Source: Cyanobacteria bacterium SIG30
GTDB taxonomy: Bacteria > Cyanobacteriota > Vampirovibrionia > Gastranaerophilales > Gastranaerophilaceae
Assembly: GCA_015152475.1 (NCBI GenBank)
Contig: SUTW01000004.1
Location: forward strand, 90,503-154,502
Direction: 5' to 3'
DNA length: 64,000 bases
Position numbers and translations under genes: made by a program. The notes under the pieces were generated by a model that was not told the origin of the DNA, ran no database searches, and saw only the letters and a program-made list of their open reading frames with translations. Positions 24,795 through 33,881 of the stretch are shown here, in pieces. The stretch's first letter is position 1. Each line of letters opens with the position of its first letter.

Positions 24795-26564
24795 CTATTC
24801 GACTATTTCTTGACCTTTTGAAGAAATTTCTTTTTCCAATTTTGTAATAAAGTCATCAAGTTTCATAGTGCCTATTTGACCTCTGCCACGAGCTCTTATT
24901 GCAACAGTTCCTTCTTCGATTTCTCTGTCACCTAAAACTAAGACATAAGGAATTTTTTTGTTTTGTAGACAATCTCTTATTTTGTAATTCATACTTTCTT
25001 GTCTGTCGTCAAATAAAGTTCTGACTGCTTTTTCGCGCAATTTTTTGTAAATAGCTTCACAAGCATCGTTGTGTCTTTCTGCAATTGGTACAATAGCAAC
25101 TTGATTTGGTGCAAGCCAAGTTGGGAATGCGCCTGCATAATGTTCTATAAGAATTCCGTGGAATCTTTCCATAGAACCGAAAATTACTCTGTGAAGCATA
25201 ACTGGTGTTTTAAGTTCGCCATCTTTATCTTGATATTTAATATCAAATCTTTCAGGCAAGTTAAAGTCTAATTGGATTGTTGCACATTGCCATGTTCTTC
25301 CAATTGCATCTTTTACTTTAAAGTCAATTTTAGGACCATAAAATGCACCATCACCTTCGTTGATTTCATATTTCATATTGCGTTTATCCATAGCTTCCTT
25401 CAAGCCATTTTCTGCAATATTCCAGTTTTCAATTTTACCAACAAAACTTTCTGGACGAGTTGATAATTCAACTTCAAAATCCATTTTGAAAATTTTCATT
25501 GTATCTGCAACAAAGTCGATAATCGCGTTTATTTCATCAACTAATTGTTCGGGTGTGCAGAAAATATGGGCATCGTCTTGAGTAAAGCCTTGAACACGGG
25601 TAAGGCCAGCAAGTGCACCAGAGTGTTCTTTTCTGTAAACTGTTCCAAGTTCAGCCATACGCAAAGGAAGAGAACGATACGAATGTCTGTTTGCTTGATA
25701 AATCAAAATATGGAAAGGACAATTCATTGGTTTAACAATATATTGTTCATCTTCTTCGTTTTCTTTTTGGATAAAGAACATGTTTTCCCTGTAATGGTCA
25801 ATGTGTCCTGACAATTCCCAAAGTTTTGATTTTGCAATTTGAGGAGTATTGACGATAACATATCCTCTTTTTCTATGTTCTTCTCTCCAATAGTTTTCAA
25901 TTTCTTCTCTGACAACTGCTAAATTTGGATGCCAAAGAACAAGTCCGCCACCGATTTCTTCTCTTACTGAAAATAAATCAAGCGCAGTTCCTAATTTTCT
26001 ATGGTCACGTTTTTTGGCTTCTTCAAGCATTGTTAAATAATTTTTTAAATCTTCTTTTGTTAAAAATGCAGTTGCATAAATTCTTTGCAACATTTTATTT
26101 TTAACGTCTCCTCTCCAGTAAGCACCTGCAACTGACAACAGTTTAAATGCTTTAATTGGTCGAGTGTTTTCAAGATGAGGTCCACGACACAAATCGTTAA
26201 ATAAGGTTTCACCTTGTTTGTTTTTTGTTAAATATAAAGTTGGATTGTCGTTTTTGTGTTCTTCTAAAAGTTCAGCTTTGTAAATTTCGCCTTGCGCTTT
26301 AAATTCAGCAATTTGTGCTTCAACATCTGGAATAACATATTTTTCAAAAGTCAAATCTTCTTTTAAGATTCTCTTCATTTCATCTTCAATTTTTGTCAAA
26401 TCTTCTTCTGATAAGGTGACTCCTTCTATATCAAAATCATAATAAAAACCATTTTCGATTGATGGTCCGATAGCTAATTTTGCAGTTGGGTAAAGATTTT
26501 GAACTGCTTGCGCCATAATGTGTGAACAAGAATGTCTTAAAATTTGTAAATCAATGTTTTCCAT
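24795..26564 (-). CDS. thrS: threonyl-tRNA synthetase lacking the TGS domain (589 aa)
   Basis: Charges tRNA-Thr. The protein starts directly with the editing domain (HSCSH at residues 11-15, LYPTAKLAIGP, later CRGPHL), followed by the class II core (motif 2 YRKEHSGALAGL, TRVQGFTQDDAHIF, motif 3 HRVIFGSMERF) and the C-terminal anticodon-binding domain (VAIVPIAERHND). The N-terminal TGS domain of about 60 residues found in E. coli ThrRS (642 aa) is absent. The start has AAGGAAG upstream, so this is not a mis-called start. Confidence 0.95.
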   Translation of the reverse strand: MENIDLQILRHSCSHIMAQAVQNLYPTAKLAIGPSIENGFYYDFDIEGVTLSEEDLTKIEDEMKRILKEDLTFEKYVIPDVEAQIAEFKAQGEIYKAELLEEHKNDNPTLYLTKNKQGETLFNDLCRGPHLENTRPIKAFKLLSVAGAYWRGDVKNKMLQRIYATAFLTKEDLKNYLTMLEEAKKRDHRKLGTALDLFSVREEIGGGLVLWHPNLAVVREEIENYWREEHRKRGYVIVNTPQIAKSKLWELSGHIDHYRENMFFIQKENEEDEQYIVKPMNCPFHILIYQANRHSYRSLPLRMAELGTVYRKEHSGALAGLTRVQGFTQDDAHIFCTPEQLVDEINAIIDFVADTMKIFKMDFEVELSTRPESFVGKIENWNIAENGLKEAMDKRNMKYEINEGDGAFYGPKIDFKVKDAIGRTWQCATIQLDFNLPERFDIKYQDKDGELKTPVMLHRVIFGSMERFHGILIEHYAGAFPTWLAPNQVAIVPIAERHNDACEAIYKKLREKAVRTLFDDRQESMNYKIRDCLQNKKIPYVLVLGDREIEEGTVAIRARGRGQIGTMKLDDFITKLEKEISSKGQEIVE

Positions 26565-26663
26565 TTTTTCTTCCTTTTATCTTTAAGCTAAATTTTATCA
26601 CAGAAAAATATAAAAGTTTACCCTATGTGCGCAAAAAATTTTTTTTATATTATTTTAGAAGTT

Positions 26664-27578
26664 ATGAGAATAAATTCTTTGAATTTTAATAATTTTTCTG
26701 CATATAAAAGTGAAGTCAATTTCGGAACAACAAACAGAACTTTATATGAAAAAAGAGGTGGCAAAAGATTTATTGATAAAAAATACAAAATGTCAGCTGC
26801 ACCCTATGGAAAAGACTATTACTTATCAGGCAAAAGAGTAATATATTCAAACGCTACCTGTTTTCTAAGAGGTGATTTATGTGGAAAGTCAAATACTTGG
26901 GAAAATTTTACCAATATTATTTTGAAATGTTTTCCAAAAGATGAAAAAATAAATGTTTATGATTTTGGTTGTTCTGATGGTTCCGAGGCTTATTCAATAG
27001 CTTTTTCTTTAATAGAAAAAGAAGGCGACGGCGCAAAAAGATTTTTCCCGATTAAAGCAATAGATAGAGACCCTGAAATAATAAAAGATATTCAAAATGG
27101 TACTTATGCCAAGGAAATTGACTTGAAAAAAATTGATGCTGCAACCAAAAATAATAAAGACAAATATTTCATAATTTCAAAAAGTGGTAGAGAATTTTTG
27201 TTAAAACCAAAAGAAATTTTAAGAAGAAATATAAGATTCAGAACGGGCGATTTTGTTCAAGAGCTAAATAATATTACCGGCAAAAATAACTTAATTTTTT
27301 GCAGGAATTTCTGGAGATATTTATCTGAAGATGAAATAAGAAGAGCTTTAGAGAAATTGAGTAAGCTAGACCCTTCAACGAGAATTGTTTTAGGCAGTTT
27401 TGATTTGTGTACAGATTGTGAAACGGGAAGGCAATATCCGCCAAAATTTTTTGAAGAATATGGTTTTGTGAAAGATGGTACAAATTTCATTTTGAAAAAA
27501 AGTGATATTGAAAAACCTATAGATTATAAACTTGCAAAAAGATATATAAGCAATTATTTAGAACCAAGTATGTATTAA
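26664..27578 (+). CDS. CheR-like SAM-dependent methyltransferase (304 aa)
   Basis: I place the start at 26664 rather than an ATG 39 nt upstream, because MRINSLNFNNF...VNFG then matches the N-terminal motif of other proteins here. Residues 85-230 carry a CheR-type fold: NVYDFGCSDGSEAYSIAFSL (SAM motif I with the CheR Ser/Glu pattern), IKAIDRDPEII (motif II) and NLIFCRNFWRYLS. CheR methylates glutamates of chemoreceptors, but no chemotaxis gene is near and the usual N-terminal CheR helical domain is replaced. The substrate is unknown. Confidence 0.75.
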   Translation: MRINSLNFNNFSAYKSEVNFGTTNRTLYEKRGGKRFIDKKYKMSAAPYGKDYYLSGKRVIYSNATCFLRGDLCGKSNTWENFTNIILKCFPKDEKINVYDFGCSDGSEAYSIAFSLIEKEGDGAKRFFPIKAIDRDPEIIKDIQNGTYAKEIDLKKIDAATKNNKDKYFIISKSGREFLLKPKEILRRNIRFRTGDFVQELNNITGKNNLIFCRNFWRYLSEDEIRRALEKLSKLDPSTRIVLGSFDLCTDCETGRQYPPKFFEEYGFVKDGTNFILKKSDIEKPIDYKLAKRYISNYLEPSMY

Positions 27579-27587
27579 CTTTGCCAC

Positions 27588-27616
27588 TTGAAAACCGTTA
27601 TAAAATTTGTTATAAT
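27588..27616 (+). promoter_or_regulatory. promoter of the first tandem pilin-like gene
   Basis: TTGAAA (27588-27593), 17 nt, TATAAT (27611-27616). The leader is about 35 nt and includes AAAGGAT before the ATG. Confidence 0.75.
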
Positions 27617-27657
27617 ACGAACATAGAATTAGCTATACGGTATATGAAAGGATATTT

Positions 27658-28395
27658 ATGAATAAAAATATCAAAAATGCATTTACTTTGGCTGAAGTTT
27701 TAATCACATTAGCTATCATTGGCGTTGTTGCAGCACTTACAATCCCAACTTTAATCACAAATTACCAGCAACAAGAATGGGTGGTCCAATTTAAAAAAAA
27801 TTATTCAATAATTAACAGAATAACAAACCTTGCAATAATGGATTATGGCTCAATGGCTGGTTGGGCATTGGGTGAAGTTGATAATGGGGCAGATGCTGTT
27901 AGATACGTGCAAACCTATATGGCACCTTATCTTCGAATCGCAAAAGATTGCGAAGATTCGACAGAAGGTGATTGTGGTTATACTACACGTGGTTTAAATG
28001 GAACACCATCTATGCCAATTGATGGCAGATTTGCTAAGCTTTATCTAGCAGATGGTTCTCTTTTGGGTTTTCGTATATATGATAATACAAGCACAAGAAA
28101 ACGTGTTTTGATTGTTTTTGATTCTAATGGCCAAAAGAAGCCTAATATTTACGGTAAAGATATTTTTTATATGCTGCATGTAATCGCCTTTGATAATAGA
28201 ACTGATGCTAGAGGAAAATTGGTTTCTGCAGGTGGCGGTGGTGCAATAGATAGTGTAAACGATTCAAATAGCGCTTGCAAAAAAAGCGGACGAGGTTATT
28301 ATTGTGGCCATGTGATTATGCAAAATAGCTGGAAAATTCCGTCTAAAGAGGAATATGTAAGATTAGGTGGAAGTATCGAAGAATATCCTTGGTAA
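27658..28395 (+). CDS. pilin-like protein, tandem copy 1 (245 aa)
   Basis: Short leader, then A-FTLAEVLITLAIIGVVAALTI with Glu at +5, a type IV pilin/pseudopilin helix. The globular part has Cys pairs (CEDSTEGDCGY, CKKSGRGYYCG) and a conserved end NSWKIPSKEEYVRLGG...EYPW. Likely exported, cleaved by prepilin peptidase and assembled in a type II secretion or type IV pilus-like system. The assembly machinery is not in the window. The globular part is unlike classical PilA. Confidence 0.85.
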   Translation: MNKNIKNAFTLAEVLITLAIIGVVAALTIPTLITNYQQQEWVVQFKKNYSIINRITNLAIMDYGSMAGWALGEVDNGADAVRYVQTYMAPYLRIAKDCEDSTEGDCGYTTRGLNGTPSMPIDGRFAKLYLADGSLLGFRIYDNTSTRKRVLIVFDSNGQKKPNIYGKDIFYMLHVIAFDNRTDARGKLVSAGGGGAIDSVNDSNSACKKSGRGYYCGHVIMQNSWKIPSKEEYVRLGGSIEEYPW

Positions 28396-28402
28396 TTAGT
28401 TG

Positions 28403-28431
28403 TTGAAACGCTTTAAAAAAATTGTTATAAT
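28403..28431 (+). promoter_or_regulatory. promoter of the second tandem pilin-like gene
   Basis: TTGAAA (28403-28408), 17 nt, TATAAT (28426-28431), starting only 8 nt after the previous stop codon. Each copy can therefore be expressed on its own. Confidence 0.75.
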
Positions 28432-28466
28432 CAAAATGTTGGATAAATTATGAAAGGTGTTAATTA

Positions 28467-29303
28467 ATGAATAAGATAAAATTTTACAGAGGTGAAATTA
28501 AAAAGTTAAAAGCTTTTACCTTAGCCGAAGTTTTAATCACACTTGCTATCATTGGCGTTGTTGCAGCACTTACAATCCCAACAACAATCAAAAATCATTG
28601 GCATACAGAAGTTTCATCTGGTGCAAAAACTTCTTTTTCAATAATGTCTAATGTTATAAGAAAAGCTGTTTATGACCATGGTCCTACAACAACGTGGAAT
28701 TTAGGAACATCTGGTAATATTGATGATGCAGAAAATTTTATTGAAGAATACATTTTGCCGTATGTTAAAATTGCAAAAAATTGCGGTAGGGCAAAAACAA
28801 ACGATTGCATTTATCAAATAAATAATATAAATGGAGAGCGTTTTGACTGGGGTAGTACCCCTGGTAATGAACGTGAATTTGCACGTTTTTATTTGGCTAA
28901 TGGTACTGCAATAACATTCTATTTGGGTGGCAGTATTGGTAGTGATACGCACGAAGTTCAACTTTTTACCGATTTTAACGGTTGGAGAGGTCCAAATAAA
29001 ATGGGTGTAGATGTTCAAACATATACTATTAATACTCATGAACATAACGCGGCTGGGGCTGTTAGGACGAATTATGACCAAAAAAGTAAATTTAGACTTG
29101 GTTTACCGCATCAAGCTACAAAAAGCACTAACGTAACGCCAAGATACCTTATTTCGGATGATTATAAAGGTTGCAAGAAATCTGCGGGGATTTATGCCGG
29201 CATGTGGTGTACAGATTTAATGCATTTGTATAGTAATGGCAGAGTTCCATCTAAACAACAATATATCAACTGGGGTGGTACAGCTGCTGATTACCCTTGG
29301 TAA
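28467..29303 (+). CDS. pilin-like protein, tandem copy 2 (278 aa)
   Basis: Paralogue of its neighbours. A longer basic leader (about 17 residues, MNKIKFYRGEIKKLKA) precedes FTLAEVLITLAIIGVVAAL. The globular part has two Cys pairs (CGRAKTNDC, CKKSAGIYAGMWC), many aromatic residues, and ends GRVPSKQQYINWGGTAADYPW, aligning with the ends of copies 1 and 3. Probably a minor pilin or pseudopilin. AAAGG ribosome site upstream. Confidence 0.85.
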   Translation: MNKIKFYRGEIKKLKAFTLAEVLITLAIIGVVAALTIPTTIKNHWHTEVSSGAKTSFSIMSNVIRKAVYDHGPTTTWNLGTSGNIDDAENFIEEYILPYVKIAKNCGRAKTNDCIYQINNINGERFDWGSTPGNEREFARFYLANGTAITFYLGGSIGSDTHEVQLFTDFNGWRGPNKMGVDVQTYTINTHEHNAAGAVRTNYDQKSKFRLGLPHQATKSTNVTPRYLISDDYKGCKKSAGIYAGMWCTDLMHLYSNGRVPSKQQYINWGGTAADYPW

Positions 29304-29343
29304 ATGTATAAAAATCAAATAATATAATGAAAGGTATAGAATT

Positions 29344-30129
29344 ATGAACAAATTTAACTTAAATCTCGGGGAGGGGGCAACTAATAGATTAGCATTTACT
29401 TTAGCTGAAGTCTTGATCACCCTTGCCATAATTGGTGTTGTTGCGGCACTTACGATTCCAAGTGTTATTACTAATTATCAAAATACTCAAACTGCGACAA
29501 CTCTTAAAAAAGCTTATAGCACAATAGCAAACACAACAAATTTGGCAATAAAAGACCATGGGCCAATTTCCGGTTGGGTTGACGATATTGGAGCATATGG
29601 TTTTCAATCCTCTAAAATATATGCAGAGAAGTACGTAATTCCTTATTTGAGAATATCGAAAAATTGTGCAAATAGTAATGAACCTAGTTGTACTCATAAA
29701 ATTAAATTTTATAATACTAGTGGTGAATTATCATCTCTTGAAACAACCAATTATGCAAATTTTTATTTAGCAGACGGAACTTTTGTTGCCATTGGCACAA
29801 ATAATGCCGGTACAGGTGCAAATCAATTTTTAAATGCACAAGTTTTCATAGATGTTAATGGTTTAAAACAACCTAATACTCTAGGTAAAGACGTTTTTAT
29901 TTATATTCATTATTTAATTTCTTACGGTAAAGATATTGGTGGAAAATTGCATCCGCATTGCATACATGATGAAAATCTCAAATGCGTTTTGAGCGAATCA
30001 ATTAACAATTGTAAAAAAGGTGGGAATAATGTTTCTTGCGCACATCTTATTATGCAAAACGGTTGGAAAATTCCAAGCAAAGAAGAATATGTTAGAATGG
30101 GTGGCGATGCAGATAAATATCCTTGGTAA
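29344..30129 (+). CDS. pilin-like protein, tandem copy 3 (261 aa)
   Basis: Leader of about 18 residues (MNKFNLNLGEGATNRLA) then FTLAEVLITLAIIGVVAAL. The Cys pattern CANSNEPSC...CKKGGNNVSC and the end NGWKIPSKEEYVRMGG...KYPW match copy 1 best. GAAAGG lies before the ATG. A TATAAT occurs at 29323, but without a convincing -35, so it may be read from the copy 2 promoter. A strong terminator follows. Confidence 0.85.
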   Translation: MNKFNLNLGEGATNRLAFTLAEVLITLAIIGVVAALTIPSVITNYQNTQTATTLKKAYSTIANTTNLAIKDHGPISGWVDDIGAYGFQSSKIYAEKYVIPYLRISKNCANSNEPSCTHKIKFYNTSGELSSLETTNYANFYLADGTFVAIGTNNAGTGANQFLNAQVFIDVNGLKQPNTLGKDVFIYIHYLISYGKDIGGKLHPHCIHDENLKCVLSESINNCKKGGNNVSCAHLIMQNGWKIPSKEEYVRMGGDADKYPW

Positions 30130-30150
30130 AACGAATTTAAACATAATTTA

Positions 30151-30176
30151 AGTCCCAATTAAATTGGGACTTTTTT
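30151..30176 (+). terminator. terminator after the pilin-like gene trio
   Basis: AGTCCCA-ATTAAAT-TGGGACT hairpin followed by six T. Confidence 0.85.
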
Positions 30177-30189
30177 AAAAAATAAAATC

Positions 30190-30218
30190 TTGAAAACTTT
30201 AAAAAAAATTGTTATAAT
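30190..30218 (+). promoter_or_regulatory. promoter TTGAAA-N17-TATAAT giving a leaderless mRNA
   Basis: TTGAAA (30190-30195) and TATAAT (30213-30218) with a 17-nt spacer. The ATG at 30225 follows after 6 nt, so no leader or Shine-Dalgarno can exist on a transcript from this promoter. Confidence 0.72.
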
Positions 30219-30224
30219 AACCTT

Positions 30225-32138
30225 ATGAATTTTTTTGAATGGTTTAAAAAATCAGTAGAAGATTTAAGATCTGTTGAAGAAAAATTATATAATGATAAAA
30301 CACAATTAGTTGAGGTGTATCAACGAAATTTGGCTCTTGAAAAAGAGATTGATCAAAGAACTGAGGAATTACACAAGGCAAACAAAACTTTGTTAACTCT
30401 TGAGCATGTTTGGGACATGATGAATTCTTCAAGACCTCTATCAAGTGTTTTAGAAGCAATTGTTAATAGTCTGCATGGTGAATTTGGTTATTTATATAGT
30501 TGTATCGTGCAAAAAAATGTTGACCAAAATGGCGAATTTTTGAGTTTTAGAACTTTTTTGGAAAATGATTTTTCACAACGACTTCATAAAATGCTTCACC
30601 AAAATCTATACGAAACAAGAATGAATTATACAAAAGGTGGAATACTTGAAAGTGTTGCGCAAAGTGGTGAAATTACTTGTTTTAATGATTTTGGCCAAGT
30701 TTTGCGTGAGTTATTTCCAAAAATTGATAGTATCAGCATTGCAGAAATTACAAGAAGTGCTTTAACGCAAGCAATTATTGTTTTACCACTTAAAACCATT
30801 GATGAATTTTTTGGTTATTTGTGCGTGTTTTCACCACGTTATGAACCAAAAGAGAGCGAATTGAATTTCTTGAATCTTTTTGCAAGACAAATTGAACTTG
30901 CAATTACAATTGCAACTTTGTTTGAAACTGTTAAAAAGCAAGCAGTTACTGACCCATTAACAGAATTGTTTAATCGACGTTTTTATGAAGATGCGCTTAG
31001 CCGTGAAGCTGTTCGCGCGCTTCGTATGAATCAGCCATTCTCATTAATATCACTTGATTTAGATGATTTGAAAAAAATCAACGATACTTTTGGTCATAAT
31101 GCAGGAGATAATGCAATTAAGGCAGTTGCCCGTGCGATTAGCGAAAATGCTCGTTCAGTCGATATTGCGTCAAGAATTGGTGGTGAGGAATTTAGTATTA
31201 TTTTGCCCGGCGTTGATTCAAAAGGTGCAAAAATTGCGGCTGAAAGATTTAGAGTTGCTATTGAAAACCAAGATGTCGAAGATGTTGGAAAAATTAGCGC
31301 CAGCATTGGTGTTGCAACGTTTATTGAACAAACAGTTGATGCAGATAAACTTGCTGAAATGGCAGATAGAGCAATGTATAATGCTAAGAAAAATGGTAAA
31401 AACCAAGTTGTTACAGCATTAATTGAAGATGAAATTTCTTGGCAAGATGTTGCGATTGAAACTTTTGTAGATATTCTAGAAAGACACAGAATTCCTTTTG
31501 ATAACAAAACTGCAAAAATCTTAATTGACAAATTGCAGACAAAAGAACTTCAAAAACATGGCAAAAGCACAAAAGAACTTTTATATAGCGTAGTTGATAC
31601 TATCTCGCAAACATATGCTCCTTCAAAACGCGAAGGTGTCACAAAGGATAAAGTTTATTTGGCAACTCTTGTTGCAAAAAGAATGGGATTAAGTTCAACG
31701 GATATCGATAAATTGAAACTCGCAACGCTTTTATACGATATTGGGAACACAATGATTCCGGCTGATATTTTGAAAAAAACAACACCTCTTTCAGATGAAG
31801 AAAAAGAAAAAATCAGCAAACACCCTATTCTTGCTGCTCAAAAGATTTTGAAACCTATTGCGCAAGTTTCTGATATTATTCCGATTATTGAACAACATCA
31901 TGAAAATTGGGACGGAACTGGTTATCCTTCAAATAAAAAAGGTGAAGAAATTCCTGTTGTTTCGCAAATTATATTAATTGTAGATTCATTCTTTGCAATG
32001 ACGTCAGATCGCCCTTACCGCAAGGCATACACGATTGACGAAGCAATTGAAGAAATTAAGAAAAATGCCGGCAAAAAATATAACGAAATTTTGACAGAAG
32101 AATTTATTGAAGCCCTTAAAGAAAGCAGAATGCTTTAA
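30225..32138 (+). CDS. GAF-GGDEF-HD-GYP cyclic-di-GMP protein (637 aa)
   Basis: An N-terminal coiled coil (residues 10-60) precedes a GAF-like sensor (about 65-230), a diguanylate cyclase domain (about 240-395, active-site GGEEF at 319-323, with DPLTELFNRRF and FGHNAGDNA) and an HD-GYP domain (about 480-635). In the HD-GYP domain HHENWDGTGYP (558-568) is intact, but the HD dyad reads YDIGN (504-508) instead of HDIGK, so metal binding and phosphodiesterase activity may be lost. It likely makes c-di-GMP in the cytoplasm in response to a GAF ligand. Downstream gene abuts (TAATG). Confidence 0.9.
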   Translation: MNFFEWFKKSVEDLRSVEEKLYNDKTQLVEVYQRNLALEKEIDQRTEELHKANKTLLTLEHVWDMMNSSRPLSSVLEAIVNSLHGEFGYLYSCIVQKNVDQNGEFLSFRTFLENDFSQRLHKMLHQNLYETRMNYTKGGILESVAQSGEITCFNDFGQVLRELFPKIDSISIAEITRSALTQAIIVLPLKTIDEFFGYLCVFSPRYEPKESELNFLNLFARQIELAITIATLFETVKKQAVTDPLTELFNRRFYEDALSREAVRALRMNQPFSLISLDLDDLKKINDTFGHNAGDNAIKAVARAISENARSVDIASRIGGEEFSIILPGVDSKGAKIAAERFRVAIENQDVEDVGKISASIGVATFIEQTVDADKLAEMADRAMYNAKKNGKNQVVTALIEDEISWQDVAIETFVDILERHRIPFDNKTAKILIDKLQTKELQKHGKSTKELLYSVVDTISQTYAPSKREGVTKDKVYLATLVAKRMGLSSTDIDKLKLATLLYDIGNTMIPADILKKTTPLSDEEKEKISKHPILAAQKILKPIAQVSDIIPIIEQHHENWDGTGYPSNKKGEEIPVVSQIILIVDSFFAMTSDRPYRKAYTIDEAIEEIKKNAGKKYNEILTEEFIEALKESRML

Positions 32139-32662
32139 TGTATGAAATAAAAAATAGTATTTTTTTATATCTTACAAAAAGGCAAAAAGCAATGCTGTGT
32201 ACTTATTTGAAGAATTTTACAAGGCTGAATAAAAATCTTGATGTTGACGAAATTTTAAATAAATTTTTGGAAGATGAAGAATATTATAACAATATTCAAA
32301 ATCCACATTTTTATTTTGTTGTTGAAAATTTTGAAAATGAAGAATTTATTTTGGATGTTAAAAAATTTATTAAATCCATTTTAAAGGGTATTGAATATAA
32401 AGAAAAACAGAAACCTTTTTTGGAAAAACAAAAAGAATATTTAAAAGCTCAAAAAAAAATAATCCAAGAAAACAAAATGAAAAGCGAAAAACCGACCGAA
32501 AAACAACTCAAATATTACACAAAACTATGTAAAAAATATGGAATTGAGCAAAAAAACACACAAAATGCCTCAAAATTTGATTTAAAAAACTGGATTAGTG
32601 AAATTTTGGACAAAAGTGACGAAATTTTAAAAAATAGATTTAATATTGTGGAGAAAAATTAA
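32138..32662 (+). CDS. hypothetical lysine-rich protein (174 aa)
   Basis: Unrecognised. Start overlaps the stop of the GGDEF gene by one base, so it is coupled to it. The N-terminal half has aromatic and acidic helices; residues 85-125 are a Lys/Gln-rich probable coiled coil; then PTEKQLKYYTKLCKKYGIE, a short basic helix pair seen at the ends of several nucleic-acid-associated proteins. No signal peptide. Possibly a partner of the c-di-GMP protein, but that rests on position only. Confidence 0.6.
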   Translation: MYEIKNSIFLYLTKRQKAMLCTYLKNFTRLNKNLDVDEILNKFLEDEEYYNNIQNPHFYFVVENFENEEFILDVKKFIKSILKGIEYKEKQKPFLEKQKEYLKAQKKIIQENKMKSEKPTEKQLKYYTKLCKKYGIEQKNTQNASKFDLKNWISEILDKSDEILKNRFNIVEKN

Positions 32663-32663
32663 A

Positions 32664-33476
32664 ATGCAAATTTTTAAACAAGTCGAAGAAATTTTAAATA
32701 GCATTTCTGATGAACCAAAGGCAGAGGCAAGATATATAATAGAATTTGTTAGTGGACAAAAACTTTCGGACATTTTTGTTCAAAATAAAGTTAATAATGA
32801 AGAAAAAATTATAGAAATTGCAAAAATTAGAGCGCAGAGTGGAAAACCAATACAACAAATTTTGGGTTTTGCCTATTTTATGGGTGAAAAATTTATGGTT
32901 GATGAAAATGTTTTAATTCCACGTGATGAAACAGAAATTCTAGTTCGAGAAACTGTTAAAATTGCTCAAAAAATGGATAATCCTCAGATTTTGGATATAG
33001 GTGTTGGTTCAGGGTGTATTTCCTGTATGATTTCAAAATTATTGGAAGAAAAACCATTGCAAGTTTTAGGTGTGGACAACTCCATAAAAGCTCTTAAAAT
33101 TGCCATTGAAAATGTACAAAGGCTTGTTGTTGCAAATCGTGTAATTATAAGAAAATCCGATATTTTTTCAAATATAAAAACTAAATTTGACATAATTGTT
33201 TCTAATCCGCCTTACATAAAGGAAGGTGAAATTTTGCAAAAAGAATTAAAGTATGAGCCACAAGATGCATTATTTGCGAAAAATGACGGTTTTTATTTTT
33301 ATGAAAAAATAATCGAAGATGCGCCAAAATTCTTGAACAAAGGGGGTTTTATTCTTTTTGAACTTGGTGTTAATCAGGCAGATAAAGTTAAAGCAATGCT
33401 TTCAAAATCTTTTTCAGAAATTGAAACAATAAAAGATTTAGCGAATATTGAGCGAGTAATTAAGGCAAAGTTTTAA
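32664..33476 (+). CDS. prmC: peptide chain release factor N5-glutamine methyltransferase
   Basis: Methylates the GGQ glutamine of release factors. The start at 32664 is chosen because GTGGAG lies 10 nt upstream; a TTG at 32646 would overlap the previous gene. N-terminal helical domain (residues 1-75), then [26 protein letters not shown] (SAM motif) and the catalytic NPPYI. 270 aa is typical. It is not adjacent to prfA, the usual neighbour. The 3' end overlaps panD by 17 bases, tail to tail. Confidence 0.93.
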   Translation: MQIFKQVEEILNSISDEPKAEARYIIEFVSGQKLSDIFVQNKVNNEEKIIEIAKIRAQSGKPIQQILGFAYFMGEKFMVDENVLIPRDETEILVRETVKIAQKMDNPQILDIGVGSGCISCMISKLLEEKPLQVLGVDNSIKALKIAIENVQRLVVANRVIIRKSDIFSNIKTKFDIIVSNPPYIKEGEILQKELKYEPQDALFAKNDGFYFYEKIIEDAPKFLNKGGFILFELGVNQADKVKAMLSKSFSEIETIKDLANIERVIKAKF

Positions 33477-33810
33477 TTCTATTTTTTTCATCAACATGAA
33501 CAATGTTTGGTTCAATTGTTTCATTTTCGTTTATAAGGGCGTATGCAACAATAATAACTTTGTCTCCAACATTTGCCTTGTGGGCAGCCGCTCCATTTAT
33601 GCAAATTTTTCCTGAATTGCGTTCACCTTCGATAACGTATGTATGAAAGCGTTCGCCATTATTTATATTCAAGACATCTACTTTTTGACCAACTTTGATA
33701 TTAGAAGCTTCCAATAAGGCTTTATCTATGGTGATTGAGCCTACATAATTTAAATTTGCTTCGGTGACTGTTGCTCTATGTATTTTTGCGTATAAAAATT
33801 CTAGTAACAT
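33460..33810 (-). CDS. panD: aspartate 1-decarboxylase proenzyme
   Basis: Makes beta-alanine for pantothenate and coenzyme A. Starting at the ATG at 33810, the self-cleavage site Gly24-Ser25 (YVGSITID) falls at exactly the E. coli position; Ser25 becomes the pyruvoyl group. KIHRATVT, the [11 protein letters not shown] region and [20 protein letters not shown] are the family signatures. A longer frame reaches 33876 but adds non-homologous residues. A TAGAAT box ends 8 nt before the ATG, suggesting a minimal leader. panB and panC are not in the window. Confidence 0.94.
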   Translation of the reverse strand: MLLEFLYAKIHRATVTEANLNYVGSITIDKALLEASNIKVGQKVDVLNINNGERFHTYVIEGERNSGKICINGAAAHKANVGDKVIIVAYALINENETIEPNIVHVDEKNRIKTLP

Positions 33811-33881
33811 ATAAGATAATTCTATTACAAAATAAAAAACAAGTTCAAATTTTATGTAAACTTTTATGAACGGCAACCCAA

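Noticed and set aside
26565..26663. Leader regulation (T-box-like) of thrS
   Set aside because: The gap is short and shows no T-box sequence or attenuator hairpin.
33811..33876. N-terminal extension of panD
   Set aside because: It would shift the Gly24-Ser25 cleavage site from its conserved position and adds non-homologous hydrophobic residues.
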